Counted from the first letter of the stretch, positions 48,197 to 59,006 are shown. The stretch: DNA of 64,000 nt from Vibrio pelagius (GCF_024347575.1 NZ_AP025503.1:496001-560000), one strand, 5' to 3'. The notes: generated from the sequence alone by a model not told the origin. Numbers and translations are program-made.

Positions 48197-51100
48197 TATA
48201 CTGCCTCCACTTGTTCCGTTTGTGCTTGCTCTGCTTCAGTCTTACGTTTTTGAAGTACCGCTTTGTAGTCACGAGGCATCACCTTGACCATTGACTCTAA
48301 GCTTGCTTCAAAGTTGTCTAGGAAAGACTGAGCAACTTCACTTCCTGTGAATTGAACCTGCTTAGTTAGCATCTCTTTCAGTAGCTCACGATCTTCTTCT
48401 TCGATAGGATCTAGGTCTACTAACTCAGGGTTTAGCTTAGTTTCGAAGTCACCAGACTTGTCCCAAACGTAAGCCACACCGCCACTCATACCTGCTGCAA
48501 AGTTACGGCCAGTTGAGCCAAGGATTACAGCAACACCGCCAGTCATGTATTCACAACCGTGGTCACCAACACCCTCTACAACCACTTTCGCGCCTGAGTT
48601 ACGCACACAGAAACGCTCACCCGCCATACCGCGAATGTATGATTCACCAGAGGTCGCACCGTAGAAACATACGTTACCTACAACGATGTTATCTTCAGCC
48701 ACGATGGTTGACTTCGCATCTGGGTAAAGTACCAGCGTACCGCCAGATAGACCCTTACCCCAGTAATCGTTCGCATCACCTTCCACTTCGAACTTAACGC
48801 CCTTAGCAAGGAAAGCACCGAAAGATTGGCCCGCAGAACCTTTGAACTTGACGTTCATCGGTTGAGGCAGACCTGCGTCTTTGTATACCTTAGAGATTTC
48901 GTTCGACAGCATAGTACCCGCAGAGCGGTCCGTGTTGATGATAGGGAACTCTGCGTCTACGGCTTCGCCCTTCTCAAGTGCTGGAATAGCAGCTTGAATC
49001 AACTTACGGTCTAGAACGTTTTCTAGGTTATGGTTCTGCTGTGTTTGGTTGTAAACACCATCTTCATCACGAGCTTGCTCAATGTGAAGCACAGGAGACA
49101 GATCGAGGTTCTTGTATTTCCAGTGTTGGATGTCTTCACGCACTTTCAGCTTGTGCGACTGACCGACCATCTCATCGATAGTGCGGTAACCAAGCTCAGC
49201 CATCACTTCTCGTAGACCTTCTGCCATGTACTGGAAGAAGGTCACGACGTCTTCTACGCGGCCGTCGAAGCGCTCACGTAGCGTTTTGTTTTGTGTTGCG
49301 ATACCAACAGGACAGGTGTTCTTATGACACTTACGCATCATGATACAGCCTTCAACAACCAACGCTGCTGTTGCTACGCCCCATTCCTCTGCACCCAGAA
49401 GTGTTGCTACTGCAAGGTCGCGAGGAGTTTTCATCTGACCATCAGATTGAACCACGATACGGTTACGTAGGCCGTTCTTCAGAAGCGTTTGGTGCGTTTC
49501 TGCTAGACCTAGCTCCCAAGGTAGACCGGTGTGACGGATAGACGACATTGGTGATGCACCTGTACCGCCATCAAAACCTGCGATAAGGACTACGTCAGCT
49601 TTTGCTTTCGCAACACCAGATGCGATAGTACCTACACCCGCTTCCGATACTAGCTTCACGTTAACGCGGCCAGCACGGTTTGCGTTCTTCAAGTCGTAGA
49701 TCAGCTGAGCCAAATCTTCGATTGAGTAGATATCATGGTGCGGCGGTGGCGAGATTAGACCTACGCCCGGAGTCGAGTGACGCGTTGCACCGATCCAGTC
49801 ATCCACCTTATCACCTGGTAATTGACCACCTTCACCTGGCTTCGCACCTTGAGCCATCTTGATCTGCAGCTCATCGGCGTTGGTTAGGTAGTAAGAGGTC
49901 ACACCGAAACGACCCGAAGCAACCTGTTTGATAGCAGAGCGTTCCCAGTCACCGTTCTCTTTGCGCTCGAAACGCATAGGATCTTCACCACCCTCACCAG
50001 AGTTCGATTTCGCGCCAATGCGGTTCATCGCAACTGCCAATGTTGAGTGAGCTTCATAAGAGATCGAACCGAATGACATTGCCCCTGTCGCGAAACGCTT
50101 GAGAATGTTTTCGATTGGCTCGACTTCTTCTAGCGGGATTGAACCTGCTGGGTTTTTAACAAAGTCTAGTTGGCTACGTAGCGTGGCTGCGTTATCGCCT
50201 TGGTCATCAACCGCTTTCGCGTATTGCTTGAACTGAGCGTAATCTTTGTTGCGTGTAGATTGTTGTAGTAGTGAGATTGTCTCAGGGTTAAACAGGTGTT
50301 TTTCACCACGCTGTTTCCACTGGTAAACACCACCCACATCAAGTACTTGTACTGGGATTTCACGAGTCGGGAAGCCGATACGGTGACGTACTAGCACTTC
50401 CTTCGCGATGTCATCGATCGTGAGACCTTGGATGCGTGAAACCGTACCTGTGAAGTATTTATCAACCACAGATTTACTGATACCAAGCGCTTCAAAGATC
50501 TGTGCACCGTGGTAAGACTGCAGTGTTGAGATACCCATCTTCGAGAAGATCTTTAGAAGACCGCCGTTGATTGACTTACGGTAGTTTTCGAATAGATCGC
50601 GAACGTTTGTCTCTGGATCAAGCTTCTTCGTGCGCTGCAGATCAACCATAGTTTCAATAACTAGGTATGGGTTTACTGCGTTTGCACCGTAACCGATTAG
50701 AGTTGCAAAGTGGTGCGTCTCACGAGCATCACCTGTCTCAACCACAATGTCACACTTCGCACGTAGACCCTTACGGATTAGATGGTGGTGAACTGCGCCA
50801 ACCGCCAGCATTGCTGGAATTGCAGCGTGATTCGAGTTAACCGCGCGGTCAGTTAGAAGGATGATTGAGTAACCATCGATAACGGCATCTTCTGCGTACT
50901 GACAGATACGCTTAAGGGCACGCTCTAGTTTGCCTTCGTCTTCGCTTGCTTGGAATACGATGTCTAGCGTCTTCGCTTGAAGGTGCTCGTTATCGATAGC
51001 ACGTAGCTTCTCAAGTTCAGAGTTAGAAAGAACCGGCGACTCAAGTTCTACTTTTTGACAGTGCTCTGGAGACTCGGCCAGTAGGTTCTGATCCTTACCT

Positions 51101-52743
51101 AGGTAAGTGTTCAGAGACATAACCATACGCTCACGAATCGGGTCGATAGGCGGGTTAGTTACCTGAGCAAACAGCTGCTTAAAGTAGTTTGATAGATGTT
51201 GTGACTGGTGCGAAAGAATCGCTAGTGGCCAGTCGGCACCCATTGCAGAAAGTGGCTCTTTGCCATCTTTCGCCATCGGGACAATGATTTCGTTCACTTC
51301 TTCCGAGCTCACACCAAACGCTTGCTGCTTGTGCAGAAGTTTCTCTGGTGAAGGCTGGCTGAATTCGTTGCTCGCATCTGGCAGTTTCTTCAGGCTGAGT
51401 AGGTTCTCTTCAACCCACTTCTCGTAAGGTTGTGCTGATGCAATGCCGTCTTTCACTTCTTCATCAGAGATGATGCGACCTTGCTCTAGGTCAGCGACGA
51501 AGATACGACCTGGTTGTAGACGACCACGGAACTCAACGTTTTCTGGTTCGATTTCAACAACACCAGACTCAGAGGCCATTACTAGGAAGTCATCTTTGGT
51601 CACTGTGTAGCGAGAAGGGCGTAGACCGTTACGGTCAAGGGTTGCACCTACTTGAACACCGTCAGTGAAACATACTGATGCCGGGCCATCCCACGGTTCC
51701 ATGACGTTCGCGTGGTACTGGTAGAACGCGCGACGAGTTGGATCCATGTTTTTGTTTTCTTGCCATGCTTCAGGGATCATCATCATCAATGCGTGTGGCA
51801 GGCTGCGACCAGATAGAACTAGGAGCTCAAGTGCCATATCGAAGTTAGATGAATCCGAGCTGCCTTCCTGACAGATAGGCAGTAGCATGTCGATCTCTGC
51901 CTGAGTGAACAGGTCAGATTCGATGATCGCTTCACGGGCTTTCATCCAGTTCAGGTTACCGCGAACTGTGTTGATTTCACCGTTGTGAGCGATGTAACGG
52001 AAAGGCTGTGCTAGACGCCAGCGAGGGAATGTATTGGTAGAGAAACGAGAGTGAACCAGTGCAAGAGCACTTACCATCGTTGGGTTTTGTAAGTCTAGGA
52101 AGTACTGAGGTACTTGTTCAGTGGTTAGCTGACCCTTGTACACAACCGTCTTGTAAGACATAGAGTTGATGTAGAAGTCATCACCAATGTTAGACACACT
52201 CTCAAGGCATACGCGAACCGTGTAGTTACGTAGAACGTACAGTTTACGCTCTAGCTCTTCCGGTGTGATACCAGGGCCACCAGAGATAAACACATGTTCA
52301 AATTGAGGCTCTGTGCTCAGTGGATCAGCGCCGATCATTGAGTTATCTGTTGGCAACACACGGTAGCCGATCACTTCTAACTCTAGGCGTTGTGCATTGC
52401 GCTCCAGAATGTCGCGACACTGTGCACGTTTGTGTTCGTCTTTAGGGAAAAGTACAACACCAACACCATATTTTTCAAAAGATGGCAGCTTAATACCTAG
52501 CTTGACCGTCTCTTCAAGTAGAAACTCGTGTGGTTTTTGCAGCAAGATACCTGCACCATCACCTGAACACGGATCGCAGCCTTGGCCACCACGGTGTTCC
52601 ATTCGAGCTAGCATATCTAGTGCTTGGGTCACTACTTCATGAGACTTACGGTTTTTGAGGTGAGCTACAAAACCGATACCACAAGCGTCATGCTCCAATT
52701 CAGGAGTATACAGACCCTGTGAGTTCTGCTCTTGATCTACCAT
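48196..52743 (-). CDS. gltB: Glutamate synthase large subunit GltB
   Basis: GltB forms two glutamates from glutamine and 2-oxoglutarate, using electrons from GltD. The 1515-residue protein carries the short propeptide before the nucleophile in ELEHDACGIGFVAH (Cys21). The glutaminase motifs are EHRGG, HSRFSTNT and AHNGEINT. The synthase domain has ATGAMSFGSIS, AKPGEGGQLPG, SPPPHHD and GFDGGTGASP. The [3Fe-4S] ligands are C1133-x5-C1139-x4-C1144. The C-terminal GXGXG beta-helix is typical. A good ribosome site (GGAAGGA) precedes the ATG. This is the canonical enzyme against which its neighbour is judged. Confidence 0.97.
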   Translation of the reverse strand: MVDQEQNSQGLYTPELEHDACGIGFVAHLKNRKSHEVVTQALDMLARMEHRGGQGCDPCSGDGAGILLQKPHEFLLEETVKLGIKLPSFEKYGVGVVLFPKDEHKRAQCRDILERNAQRLELEVIGYRVLPTDNSMIGADPLSTEPQFEHVFISGGPGITPEELERKLYVLRNYTVRVCLESVSNIGDDFYINSMSYKTVVYKGQLTTEQVPQYFLDLQNPTMVSALALVHSRFSTNTFPRWRLAQPFRYIAHNGEINTVRGNLNWMKAREAIIESDLFTQAEIDMLLPICQEGSSDSSNFDMALELLVLSGRSLPHALMMMIPEAWQENKNMDPTRRAFYQYHANVMEPWDGPASVCFTDGVQVGATLDRNGLRPSRYTVTKDDFLVMASESGVVEIEPENVEFRGRLQPGRIFVADLEQGRIISDEEVKDGIASAQPYEKWVEENLLSLKKLPDASNEFSQPSPEKLLHKQQAFGVSSEEVNEIIVPMAKDGKEPLSAMGADWPLAILSHQSQHLSNYFKQLFAQVTNPPIDPIRERMVMSLNTYLGKDQNLLAESPEHCQKVELESPVLSNSELEKLRAIDNEHLQAKTLDIVFQASEDEGKLERALKRICQYAEDAVIDGYSIILLTDRAVNSNHAAIPAMLAVGAVHHHLIRKGLRAKCDIVVETGDARETHHFATLIGYGANAVNPYLVIETMVDLQRTKKLDPETNVRDLFENYRKSINGGLLKIFSKMGISTLQSYHGAQIFEALGISKSVVDKYFTGTVSRIQGLTIDDIAKEVLVRHRIGFPTREIPVQVLDVGGVYQWKQRGEKHLFNPETISLLQQSTRNKDYAQFKQYAKAVDDQGDNAATLRSQLDFVKNPAGSIPLEEVEPIENILKRFATGAMSFGSISYEAHSTLAVAMNRIGAKSNSGEGGEDPMRFERKENGDWERSAIKQVASGRFGVTSYYLTNADELQIKMAQGAKPGEGGQLPGDKVDDWIGATRHSTPGVGLISPPPHHDIYSIEDLAQLIYDLKNANRAGRVNVKLVSEAGVGTIASGVAKAKADVVLIAGFDGGTGASPMSSIRHTGLPWELGLAETHQTLLKNGLRNRIVVQSDGQMKTPRDLAVATLLGAEEWGVATAALVVEGCIMMRKCHKNTCPVGIATQNKTLRERFDGRVEDVVTFFQYMAEGLREVMAELGYRTIDEMVGQSHKLKVREDIQHWKYKNLDLSPVLHIEQARDEDGVYNQTQQNHNLENVLDRKLIQAAIPALEKGEAVDAEFPIINTDRSAGTMLSNEISKVYKDAGLPQPMNVKFKGSAGQSFGAFLAKGVKFEVEGDANDYWGKGLSGGTLVLYPDAKSTIVAEDNIVVGNVCFYGATSGESYIRGMAGERFCVRNSGAKVVVEGVGDHGCEYMTGGVAVILGSTGRNFAAGMSGGVAYVWDKSGDFETKLNPELVDLDPIEEEDRELLKEMLTKQVQFTGSEVAQSFLDNFEASLESMVKVMPRDYKAVLQKRKTEAEQAQTEQVEAV

Positions 52744-53274
52744 AGATACATCCTTCCAGTTAAATCTAGGCGTAACGAGTCTGCACTTCGTCAGCCTTGT
52801 CCTTTTATATTTATGAGTCTAAACCTGCCCTGTGTTGGCGGTTTGAGTCCTTTCTGTCTCTCGCAGGAAAAATTTTGCGAGAAAAACAATCCTTAGTGAT
52901 ATCCGTTTTTTTTTGACCACAAACTAGTGGTTTATATAGGTGGGATTTGGATAACACCGATTTATTAGCAAGTTTGAGCTGTAATAAAATTCTCAAAAAT
53001 CGCCAATATGTGTAAGTATCCTACAATTTTGTTAAGGATAATTGCAATGAAAGTTGAACGATGTAGACCATTTTTTTCGTTTTGAATTGAATTTTTCGCA
53101 TAACATTTGTGCAACATTAGGCAAATAGAGCCGTTTTTTTGCATTTTTATTGATATTTGTTAGGTGTCTCGCAAACGCTTTTCAGTAAGCTGCCCGGCTT
53201 AATTTATGAAATCCTGTAATTAACTTTCATAGATGAAATTGATATTCATTCTTATTTAGCTTGGTGCACCTCTC
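52744..53274. other. Divergent gltB / yhcC intergenic region
   Basis: The 531 bp between the divergent gltB and yhcC genes carry no open frame with coding character. The sequence is AT-rich, with several A/T tracts (for example 52905-52916 and 53079-53140), and must contain both promoters. TATATA near 52935 is a candidate -10 element for gltB, but no convincing -35 partner is visible. E. coli gltBD has a long Lrp- and IHF-responsive leader; I cannot identify those sites here with confidence. Confidence 0.5.
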
Positions 53275-54231
53275 ATGCAATTACACGAATTGGTCAATAC
53301 GATTGGTCAAGATCTCCAACGTCGCTATGGCGAAAAGGTTCACAAACTGACTCTACATGGCGGTTTCAGTTGCCCTAACCGTGATGGAACCATAGGTCGA
53401 GGAGGCTGTACTTTTTGTAACGTTGCGTCGTTTGCAGACGAAGAGACTCAAGTCCAAAGTATTGCGGCTCAACTCAACGATAGAGCGGGTGAAATTGCAC
53501 GAGCTAAAAAGTATCTCGCTTATTTTCAGGCTTACACCAGTACCTACGCAGAGGTTCAGGTGTTGAAAAATATGTATCAAGAGGCACTGAAAGCACCGGG
53601 GGCTGATATCGTTGGATTGTGTGTGGGGACACGCCCCGATTGTGTGCCGGACTCTGTATTAGAATTACTCGCTGGTTATGTAAAGCAAGGCTATGAGATC
53701 TGGTTAGAATTGGGACTGCAGACTGCAAATGATCAAACGTTAAAGCGTATCAACCGTGGTCATGATTTCGCTATCTACGAGAGTATTGCCAAGCGTGCCA
53801 GAGCTTTGGGAATCAAGGTATGTACTCATTTGATCGTTGGCCTACCTAAAGAGACTAAAGCTGACAACCTTGAAACCTTGGAGCGTGTTTTAAATGTTGG
53901 TACGGACGGAATCAAACTCCACGGTCTACATATTGTTGAGGGCAGTACCATGGCTAAAGCGTGGAAAGCGGGTAAGTTAGAGGCCCCCTCTCTAGAAGAG
54001 TATGTCGATGTTGCCACGGAGATGATTCAGCGTACTCCGGCGGAGGTGATTTATCATCGAGTCTCTTCTGCAGCGCGCAGGCCAACTTTGCTTTCGCCAT
54101 TGTGGTGTGAGAACCGTTGGCTCGCGATGACAGAGATTGGTCGCTCGCTAGACAAAAGTGGCGCTCAAGGCTGCAAAAATGGCGAAGCTTTTGTCTACAC
54201 TTTGCCACAGCTCAATACGACACCGAATTAA
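53275..54231 (+). CDS. yhcC: Radical SAM protein, YhcC family
   Basis: The 318-residue protein is a radical SAM enzyme of the TIGR01212/YhcC family; its substrate is not established to my knowledge. The iron-sulfur ligands lie in HGGFSCPNRDGTIGRGGCTFCNVASF (about 28-53), with wider spacing than the usual CxxxCxxC. Other signatures are YFQAYTSTYAEVQVL, GLCVGTRPDCVPD (SAM and barrel region), LELGLQTANDQTLKRINRGH and IKLHGLHIVEGSTMA. E. coli yhcC also lies between gltB and arcB, in support of orthology. Confidence 0.9.
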   Translation: MQLHELVNTIGQDLQRRYGEKVHKLTLHGGFSCPNRDGTIGRGGCTFCNVASFADEETQVQSIAAQLNDRAGEIARAKKYLAYFQAYTSTYAEVQVLKNMYQEALKAPGADIVGLCVGTRPDCVPDSVLELLAGYVKQGYEIWLELGLQTANDQTLKRINRGHDFAIYESIAKRARALGIKVCTHLIVGLPKETKADNLETLERVLNVGTDGIKLHGLHIVEGSTMAKAWKAGKLEAPSLEEYVDVATEMIQRTPAEVIYHRVSSAARRPTLLSPLWCENRWLAMTEIGRSLDKSGAQGCKNGEAFVYTLPQLNTTPN

Positions 54232-54312
54232 GCTGCAACGGCATGTAGAGATAAAAAGATCGATTAGTGATAAGATCCGCCCTTATTAGAGGTCTATACA
54301 GATAGAGGGTAG

Positions 54313-56106
54313 ATGGAACCATTGATGATTTGGTTGTGGGACAATGCGATGTTCTATGGATCGTTTATTGTTGCCCTTTTGCTGTTTACCTTGTTCGGTT
54401 GGTATCTCTACTCCCGTTATCAAGCTCATATCGAAAATCTACTGCTCATAGCGCCAGCACCTTTGTGTATGGTCGATTTAAAGAGTAGTGAAATCGTGTA
54501 CGCGAATCGTCAGGCGATGCAACTATTGGGTATCCGCCAAGTAGGGACTCATTTCCGCTATCCAACCCATGATTGTCAAACGGCCTTCACTGGATGTCTT
54601 TCTCATCATCAAAGTAGCGACTCATTTGAACAATGTTTGATGTGGGCGCTATCCGATTTCGAATCTTGTAAGGTCAATGTACAAGGGCGTAAAGTGATCT
54701 TTCGCGGTAGACGTGTATGGATGCTCTATACAATGCCGCACCAATACTCTAGTGAAGAGCAATCTCAAGAGTTACGAGAGCTTAATGTTGCTCGTACCGT
54801 TTTGGATTCACTATCGGAATTGATCCACGTTAAAGATCAAAGAGGCAGCCTTGTCGCCAGTAACCGATCGTTTAAGAAGTTTTGGCATGGTCGATTAGAA
54901 GAGGGCACGCTGAGTGTGTCTAGTGGCGCGCAGAAAGGGCGGGTCAGTCAACGCAGCTGGACGACCGATCAAGATGGAAAAAGCTGTCTGCTCGAAACGT
55001 ATCAAAGTGTGTTGATTGATGGAAATGGCGAGAGAATTGGCACGCTCTCGATTAGTCATGATGTGACGGATTGGCATGACATGCAGCAGCAACTGCGCGG
55101 TGAGATGGAGAAGCGTAAAGATACCGAAGTGGCGTTAGCTCAAAGAGATACCATTCTTCAAAGTATCTTAGAAGCAAGTCCTGACTCTATTGGCATCTTC
55201 AATGAGAATATGGTTTATCAAGCGTGTAATAAACCGTTTGTTACCGCTTTGGGGATTTCTGAGGTGAGTGATTTGGTCGGTAAGCGGCTGCAAGATGTTG
55301 TGCCAAACAGCATGTACATGCGAATTTCAGACTCTGATCATCAGGTTCTTCATCAAGGAAAGTCACTGCGATACATCGATAAGGTCGTCTCTAGTAATGG
55401 TGAGCAGACTTGGTACGATGTGGTGAAATCACCCTTTAAAGATCCCGCATCAAGTACCAGTGGTGTATTGATCATGGCCCGCGATATTTCAGAGCGCTAT
55501 TTAGCTGAGCAGAAACTTGAAGAAGCGAACTCAGAGCTAGAACGCCTGAGTTTCTTGGATAGTCTGACTCAAGTGTCTAACCGTCGTCGTTTTGATGATC
55601 AACTCTCAACCCTGTGGCACTTCCACGTTCGAGAAAGACAACCATTGACTATCATGCTATGTGACATCGATTACTTTAAAGGCTACAACGATTTCTATGG
55701 TCATCAACAAGGTGATGATGCTCTGATTCAGGTGTCGAAAGCCTTCAAGCGCGTATTGAACCGTTCTTCTGACTGTGTTGCTCGTTATGGTGGTGAAGAG
55801 TTTGCTTTCATACTGCCAAACACGGCGACTGAAGGTGCTCAGTTAGTGGCGCAACGTATCCATGATGAAATTCAAAGCCTAGGCATTGTTCATGAAAAAT
55901 CACTGGTTTCTGAATGGGTAACGGTGAGTATCGGGGTAGTTTCTTACATCCCAACCTTGGACGATGAGATGGAGTCGGCTGTGGCATTGGCGGATAGCGC
56001 GCTTTATCAGGCGAAAGCGAATGGACGCAATCAAACCAGTGTTCACCCTAGCTCAACCGGGCGTTTCCATACGCTGGCTCATGAGTCTAAAAGGAGACCA
56101 AGATAG
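54313..56106 (+). CDS. Membrane PAS-GGDEF diguanylate cyclase
   Basis: The 597-residue protein has one N-terminal membrane segment (about 14-34), PAS-like regions (about 40-100, 160-255 and 275-395) and a C-terminal GGDEF domain. The active-site loop is G493-GEEF, which is catalytically competent. The RxxD inhibitory site is present five residues upstream (R484-SSD), predicting product inhibition by c-di-GMP. The second PAS contains LHVK-type LSELIHVKDQRGSLVASN. It lies between yhcC and arcB on the same strand, 103 bp before arcB. A redox or aromatic ligand for its PAS domains is possible but unproven. Confidence 0.88.
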   Translation: MEPLMIWLWDNAMFYGSFIVALLLFTLFGWYLYSRYQAHIENLLLIAPAPLCMVDLKSSEIVYANRQAMQLLGIRQVGTHFRYPTHDCQTAFTGCLSHHQSSDSFEQCLMWALSDFESCKVNVQGRKVIFRGRRVWMLYTMPHQYSSEEQSQELRELNVARTVLDSLSELIHVKDQRGSLVASNRSFKKFWHGRLEEGTLSVSSGAQKGRVSQRSWTTDQDGKSCLLETYQSVLIDGNGERIGTLSISHDVTDWHDMQQQLRGEMEKRKDTEVALAQRDTILQSILEASPDSIGIFNENMVYQACNKPFVTALGISEVSDLVGKRLQDVVPNSMYMRISDSDHQVLHQGKSLRYIDKVVSSNGEQTWYDVVKSPFKDPASSTSGVLIMARDISERYLAEQKLEEANSELERLSFLDSLTQVSNRRRFDDQLSTLWHFHVRERQPLTIMLCDIDYFKGYNDFYGHQQGDDALIQVSKAFKRVLNRSSDCVARYGGEEFAFILPNTATEGAQLVAQRIHDEIQSLGIVHEKSLVSEWVTVSIGVVSYIPTLDDEMESAVALADSALYQAKANGRNQTSVHPSSTGRFHTLAHESKRRPR

Positions 56107-56209
56107 GCGTAGTTAAATGCTTATATGGTTGTTGCATGTGATGTGGCTAGCTTACCTCTCCTGCCTAAACAGGGTAGAATATTGCTAGTCTTATCGCATG
56201 GAGCCTTAA

Positions 56210-58555
56210 ATGAAACCCATGAAAAATCTTGCCCAGTATTACGTAGATCTTCTCGTAAAGCTGGGAATCGTCCGATTCTCTATTCTCCTCGCATTAGCAC
56301 TGGTTGCACTCGCAGTTGTGGTTCAAGTTGGTATCACACTGGCTCTAAAAGGCAGTGTCGATGATATCGATATTGTCCGTTCTGTTTTCTTTGGTCTGGT
56401 TATCACCCCTTGGGCCGTCTATTTCCTCTCTGTCGTCGTTGACCAGTTAGAGGAGTCTCGTCAGCGTCTCGCTAAATTAGTCTCTAAACTTGGAGACATG
56501 CGCGAGCGTGACCAAGAGCTAAACAGCAAATTACAGCTCAATATCGAGAAGCTTAATCAAGAGATCGAAGAGCGTGAAAAGGCTGAAGAGGCGCGTGCTG
56601 AAGCAATGCATGACCTAGAGAACGAAGTTTTTCAACGCGAGCGCACTCAGCTTGAATTGGCAGAGCGAACGGCGCTTTTGCGTTCCTTCATTGATGCTTC
56701 TCCTGACCTTATCTATTACCGCAACGAAGATGGCGTATTCTCAGGATGTAACCGAGCCGTTGAAGAGCTGACCGGAAAAACAGAGAAAGACTTGGTTGGC
56801 TTAACACCTTGGGATGTCTATAGCAAAGAGGTGGCTCAACAAGTCGTTGAGACCGATGAGAAAGTCTTTGCAGATAATCAAGCGGTCACTTACGAGCAGT
56901 GGTTAGAGTACCCAGATGGACGTAAGAGTTATTTTGAACTGCGCAAAGTTCCTTTCTACAGCAAAGATGGTCGTCATCTTGGGTTAGTGGGCTTTGGACG
57001 AGATATCACGGAGCGCAAAGAGCACGAAGAGTCGCTTGAGAAAGCTAGCCGTGACAAGACGACATTTATTTCAACCATTAGCCATGAGCTGCGTACCCCG
57101 CTTAACGGTATTATCGGCTTAAGTCGTATGCTACTTGATAGTCAACTGACCACAGAGCAGCGCAAACATATGCAGACCATTAAAGTCAGTGCTGTCACGC
57201 TCGGTAATATCTTTAACGATATTATTGATATGGATAAGTTCGACCGACGCAAGCTTGAGCTTTTCCCCACGCCAATTAACTTTGAAGACTTTGTCTCTGA
57301 GATGGAGAGCATCTCTGCGTTGATGGCGGAGCAAAAAGGGCTGAGATTCGACCTTGAAAGGTTATCTGATCTTCCAACTGCAGTTGAAGTGGATGGCACT
57401 CGCCTGCGCCAAGTTCTGTGGAATCTCGTGAGTAACGCGATGAAGTTCACCAAAGATGGCGGCGTGGTAATGACGGTGAGTGCAGATATCGAAGACGACT
57501 TCGCGCATATCACAATGGAAGTTGAAGATACCGGCATTGGTATTCCTGAGAGCGAAATCGACAAGATCTTTGCGATGTATTACCAAGTGAAATCGGGTTC
57601 CGATAACTTACATGCGGTTGGGACAGGTATCGGTTTGGCGGTTTCCAAACAGCTGATCAATATGATGGATGGCGACATCACCGTGAGCAGTGAAGAGGGC
57701 TTCGGCAGTACTTTTACAGTCTCGATTCGTGTGCCTGTGAATCACGATACTCAAGCTCTAGTGAAGACGCCAAGAAAACAGTCTCAGTTGAACATCTTCA
57801 TGGTGGAAGATATTGAGCTCAATGTTACGGTTGCGCGTTCGCTGCTTGAGAGTTTAGGCCATACGGTGACGGTCGTCATGACAGGTAAAGAGGCTCAGAT
57901 CGCGTTCAATCCACAAGAGTTTGATCTGGTGTTACTGGATATTCAACTCCCAGATATGACTGGCTTTGATATCGCTAAGTACTACCGTGAGAAGTACTCC
58001 GAACTCCCGCCGTTGGTGGCGTTGACGGCGAATGTGCTTAACAACAAGAAAGAGTATCTTAACAAAGGGATGGACGATGCCATCAGCAAGCCGCTATCGG
58101 TAAAAGCGATCCAAGATGTGATTGCTAAGCTGATAGAGAGCGGTCCGTCGGATACTCCGCAGGCGATTGAAGAGGCACAAATCGTTGAACCTAAAATAAC
58201 CACCATAGACACCAGCTTGCTTGATATTGAGATGCTGGAGTCTTATGTTGATATTGTTGGCCCCAAGCCAGTGCTCGATAGTATTGCGATGTTTGAACAG
58301 ATGATGCCTGACTATATGGATATTCTAAACTCGAACATGGTAGCCAAAGATCAAGCCAACATTGTTTCGGAAGCACATAAGATCAAAGGGGCTGCAGGTT
58401 CGATTGGTTTGAAGAGAATTCAACAAGTGGCGCAAAAAGCGCAATCACCGGGTCTACCTGCATGGTGGGAGAATATCTCAGATTGGGTCGATGAAATTAA
58501 CAACGAATATCAGAACGACATTGAAGTCTTAAAGAGTTGGTTAAATCAAAGGTAG
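56210..58555 (+). CDS. arcB: Aerobic respiration control sensor kinase ArcB
   Basis: ArcB is the hybrid kinase that senses quinone redox state and phosphorylates ArcA. The 781-residue protein has two membrane segments (about 20-45 and 55-77), a coiled linker, a PAS domain (about 160-280), and the kinase with H292 in ISHELRTPLNGIIGLS. The ATPase domain follows, with NLVSNAMKF and DTGIGIPESE. The receiver has D577 in LLDIQLPDMTG, and the HPt domain has H723 in EAHKIKGAAGSIGL. All three phosphorelay residues are present. Confidence 0.96.
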   Translation: MKPMKNLAQYYVDLLVKLGIVRFSILLALALVALAVVVQVGITLALKGSVDDIDIVRSVFFGLVITPWAVYFLSVVVDQLEESRQRLAKLVSKLGDMRERDQELNSKLQLNIEKLNQEIEEREKAEEARAEAMHDLENEVFQRERTQLELAERTALLRSFIDASPDLIYYRNEDGVFSGCNRAVEELTGKTEKDLVGLTPWDVYSKEVAQQVVETDEKVFADNQAVTYEQWLEYPDGRKSYFELRKVPFYSKDGRHLGLVGFGRDITERKEHEESLEKASRDKTTFISTISHELRTPLNGIIGLSRMLLDSQLTTEQRKHMQTIKVSAVTLGNIFNDIIDMDKFDRRKLELFPTPINFEDFVSEMESISALMAEQKGLRFDLERLSDLPTAVEVDGTRLRQVLWNLVSNAMKFTKDGGVVMTVSADIEDDFAHITMEVEDTGIGIPESEIDKIFAMYYQVKSGSDNLHAVGTGIGLAVSKQLINMMDGDITVSSEEGFGSTFTVSIRVPVNHDTQALVKTPRKQSQLNIFMVEDIELNVTVARSLLESLGHTVTVVMTGKEAQIAFNPQEFDLVLLDIQLPDMTGFDIAKYYREKYSELPPLVALTANVLNNKKEYLNKGMDDAISKPLSVKAIQDVIAKLIESGPSDTPQAIEEAQIVEPKITTIDTSLLDIEMLESYVDIVGPKPVLDSIAMFEQMMPDYMDILNSNMVAKDQANIVSEAHKIKGAAGSIGLKRIQQVAQKAQSPGLPAWWENISDWVDEINNEYQNDIEVLKSWLNQR

Positions 58556-58562
58556 AAGAGTA

Positions 58563-59006
58563 ATGAAAAAAATAGCATTCGCCGCCTGTGTTGTGGCATT
58601 AGCGGGTTGTTCTGCACCACAAGTAGAATGGCAACAAGACAACCAAGTCGAAGTCTCTACTACGACCATCACTATGAAAAGCAACCTTTGGCTAAATAAA
58701 ATGCCAACCATAGGTGAAGCACAAGATAACACATTACATGGTGCCATTTACCTTGAATCAGATTCACAACTGCCCGCAACACTGGCTATTGAAAGTGTCA
58801 CGGTGAAACAAGGCGCGGATACGCTACTTATTACGAGCGATGACCTTGACTTAAGAACGCACAATGAGACCAAATGGGAGGTGGCGTTTACGTGGCAGCT
58901 CGAGATTAACAGTGAACAACCTGTTGATGTTGCAGTAGAACTAAAAGATGGTGAAGTGGTGAAGTGGCTGGTTGAGAAAGACGTTAAAGTGGATACGGTT
59001 TACTAA
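58563..59006 (+). CDS. Small lipoprotein of unknown function, downstream of arcB
   Basis: I do not recognise this 147-residue protein. It has a clear lipoprotein signal, MKKIAFAACVVALAGCSAPQ, with lipid-modified cysteine at residue 16. The mature part is acidic and beta-rich, with no cysteine pairs or known catalytic motif, and ends WLVEKDVKVDTVY. It begins 7 bp after arcB and is probably cotranscribed with it. A terminator shared with arcA follows. An outer membrane location is likely, because residue 2 of the mature protein is serine. Confidence 0.75.
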   Translation: MKKIAFAACVVALAGCSAPQVEWQQDNQVEVSTTTITMKSNLWLNKMPTIGEAQDNTLHGAIYLESDSQLPATLAIESVTVKQGADTLLITSDDLDLRTHNETKWEVAFTWQLEINSEQPVDVAVELKDGEVVKWLVEKDVKVDTVY

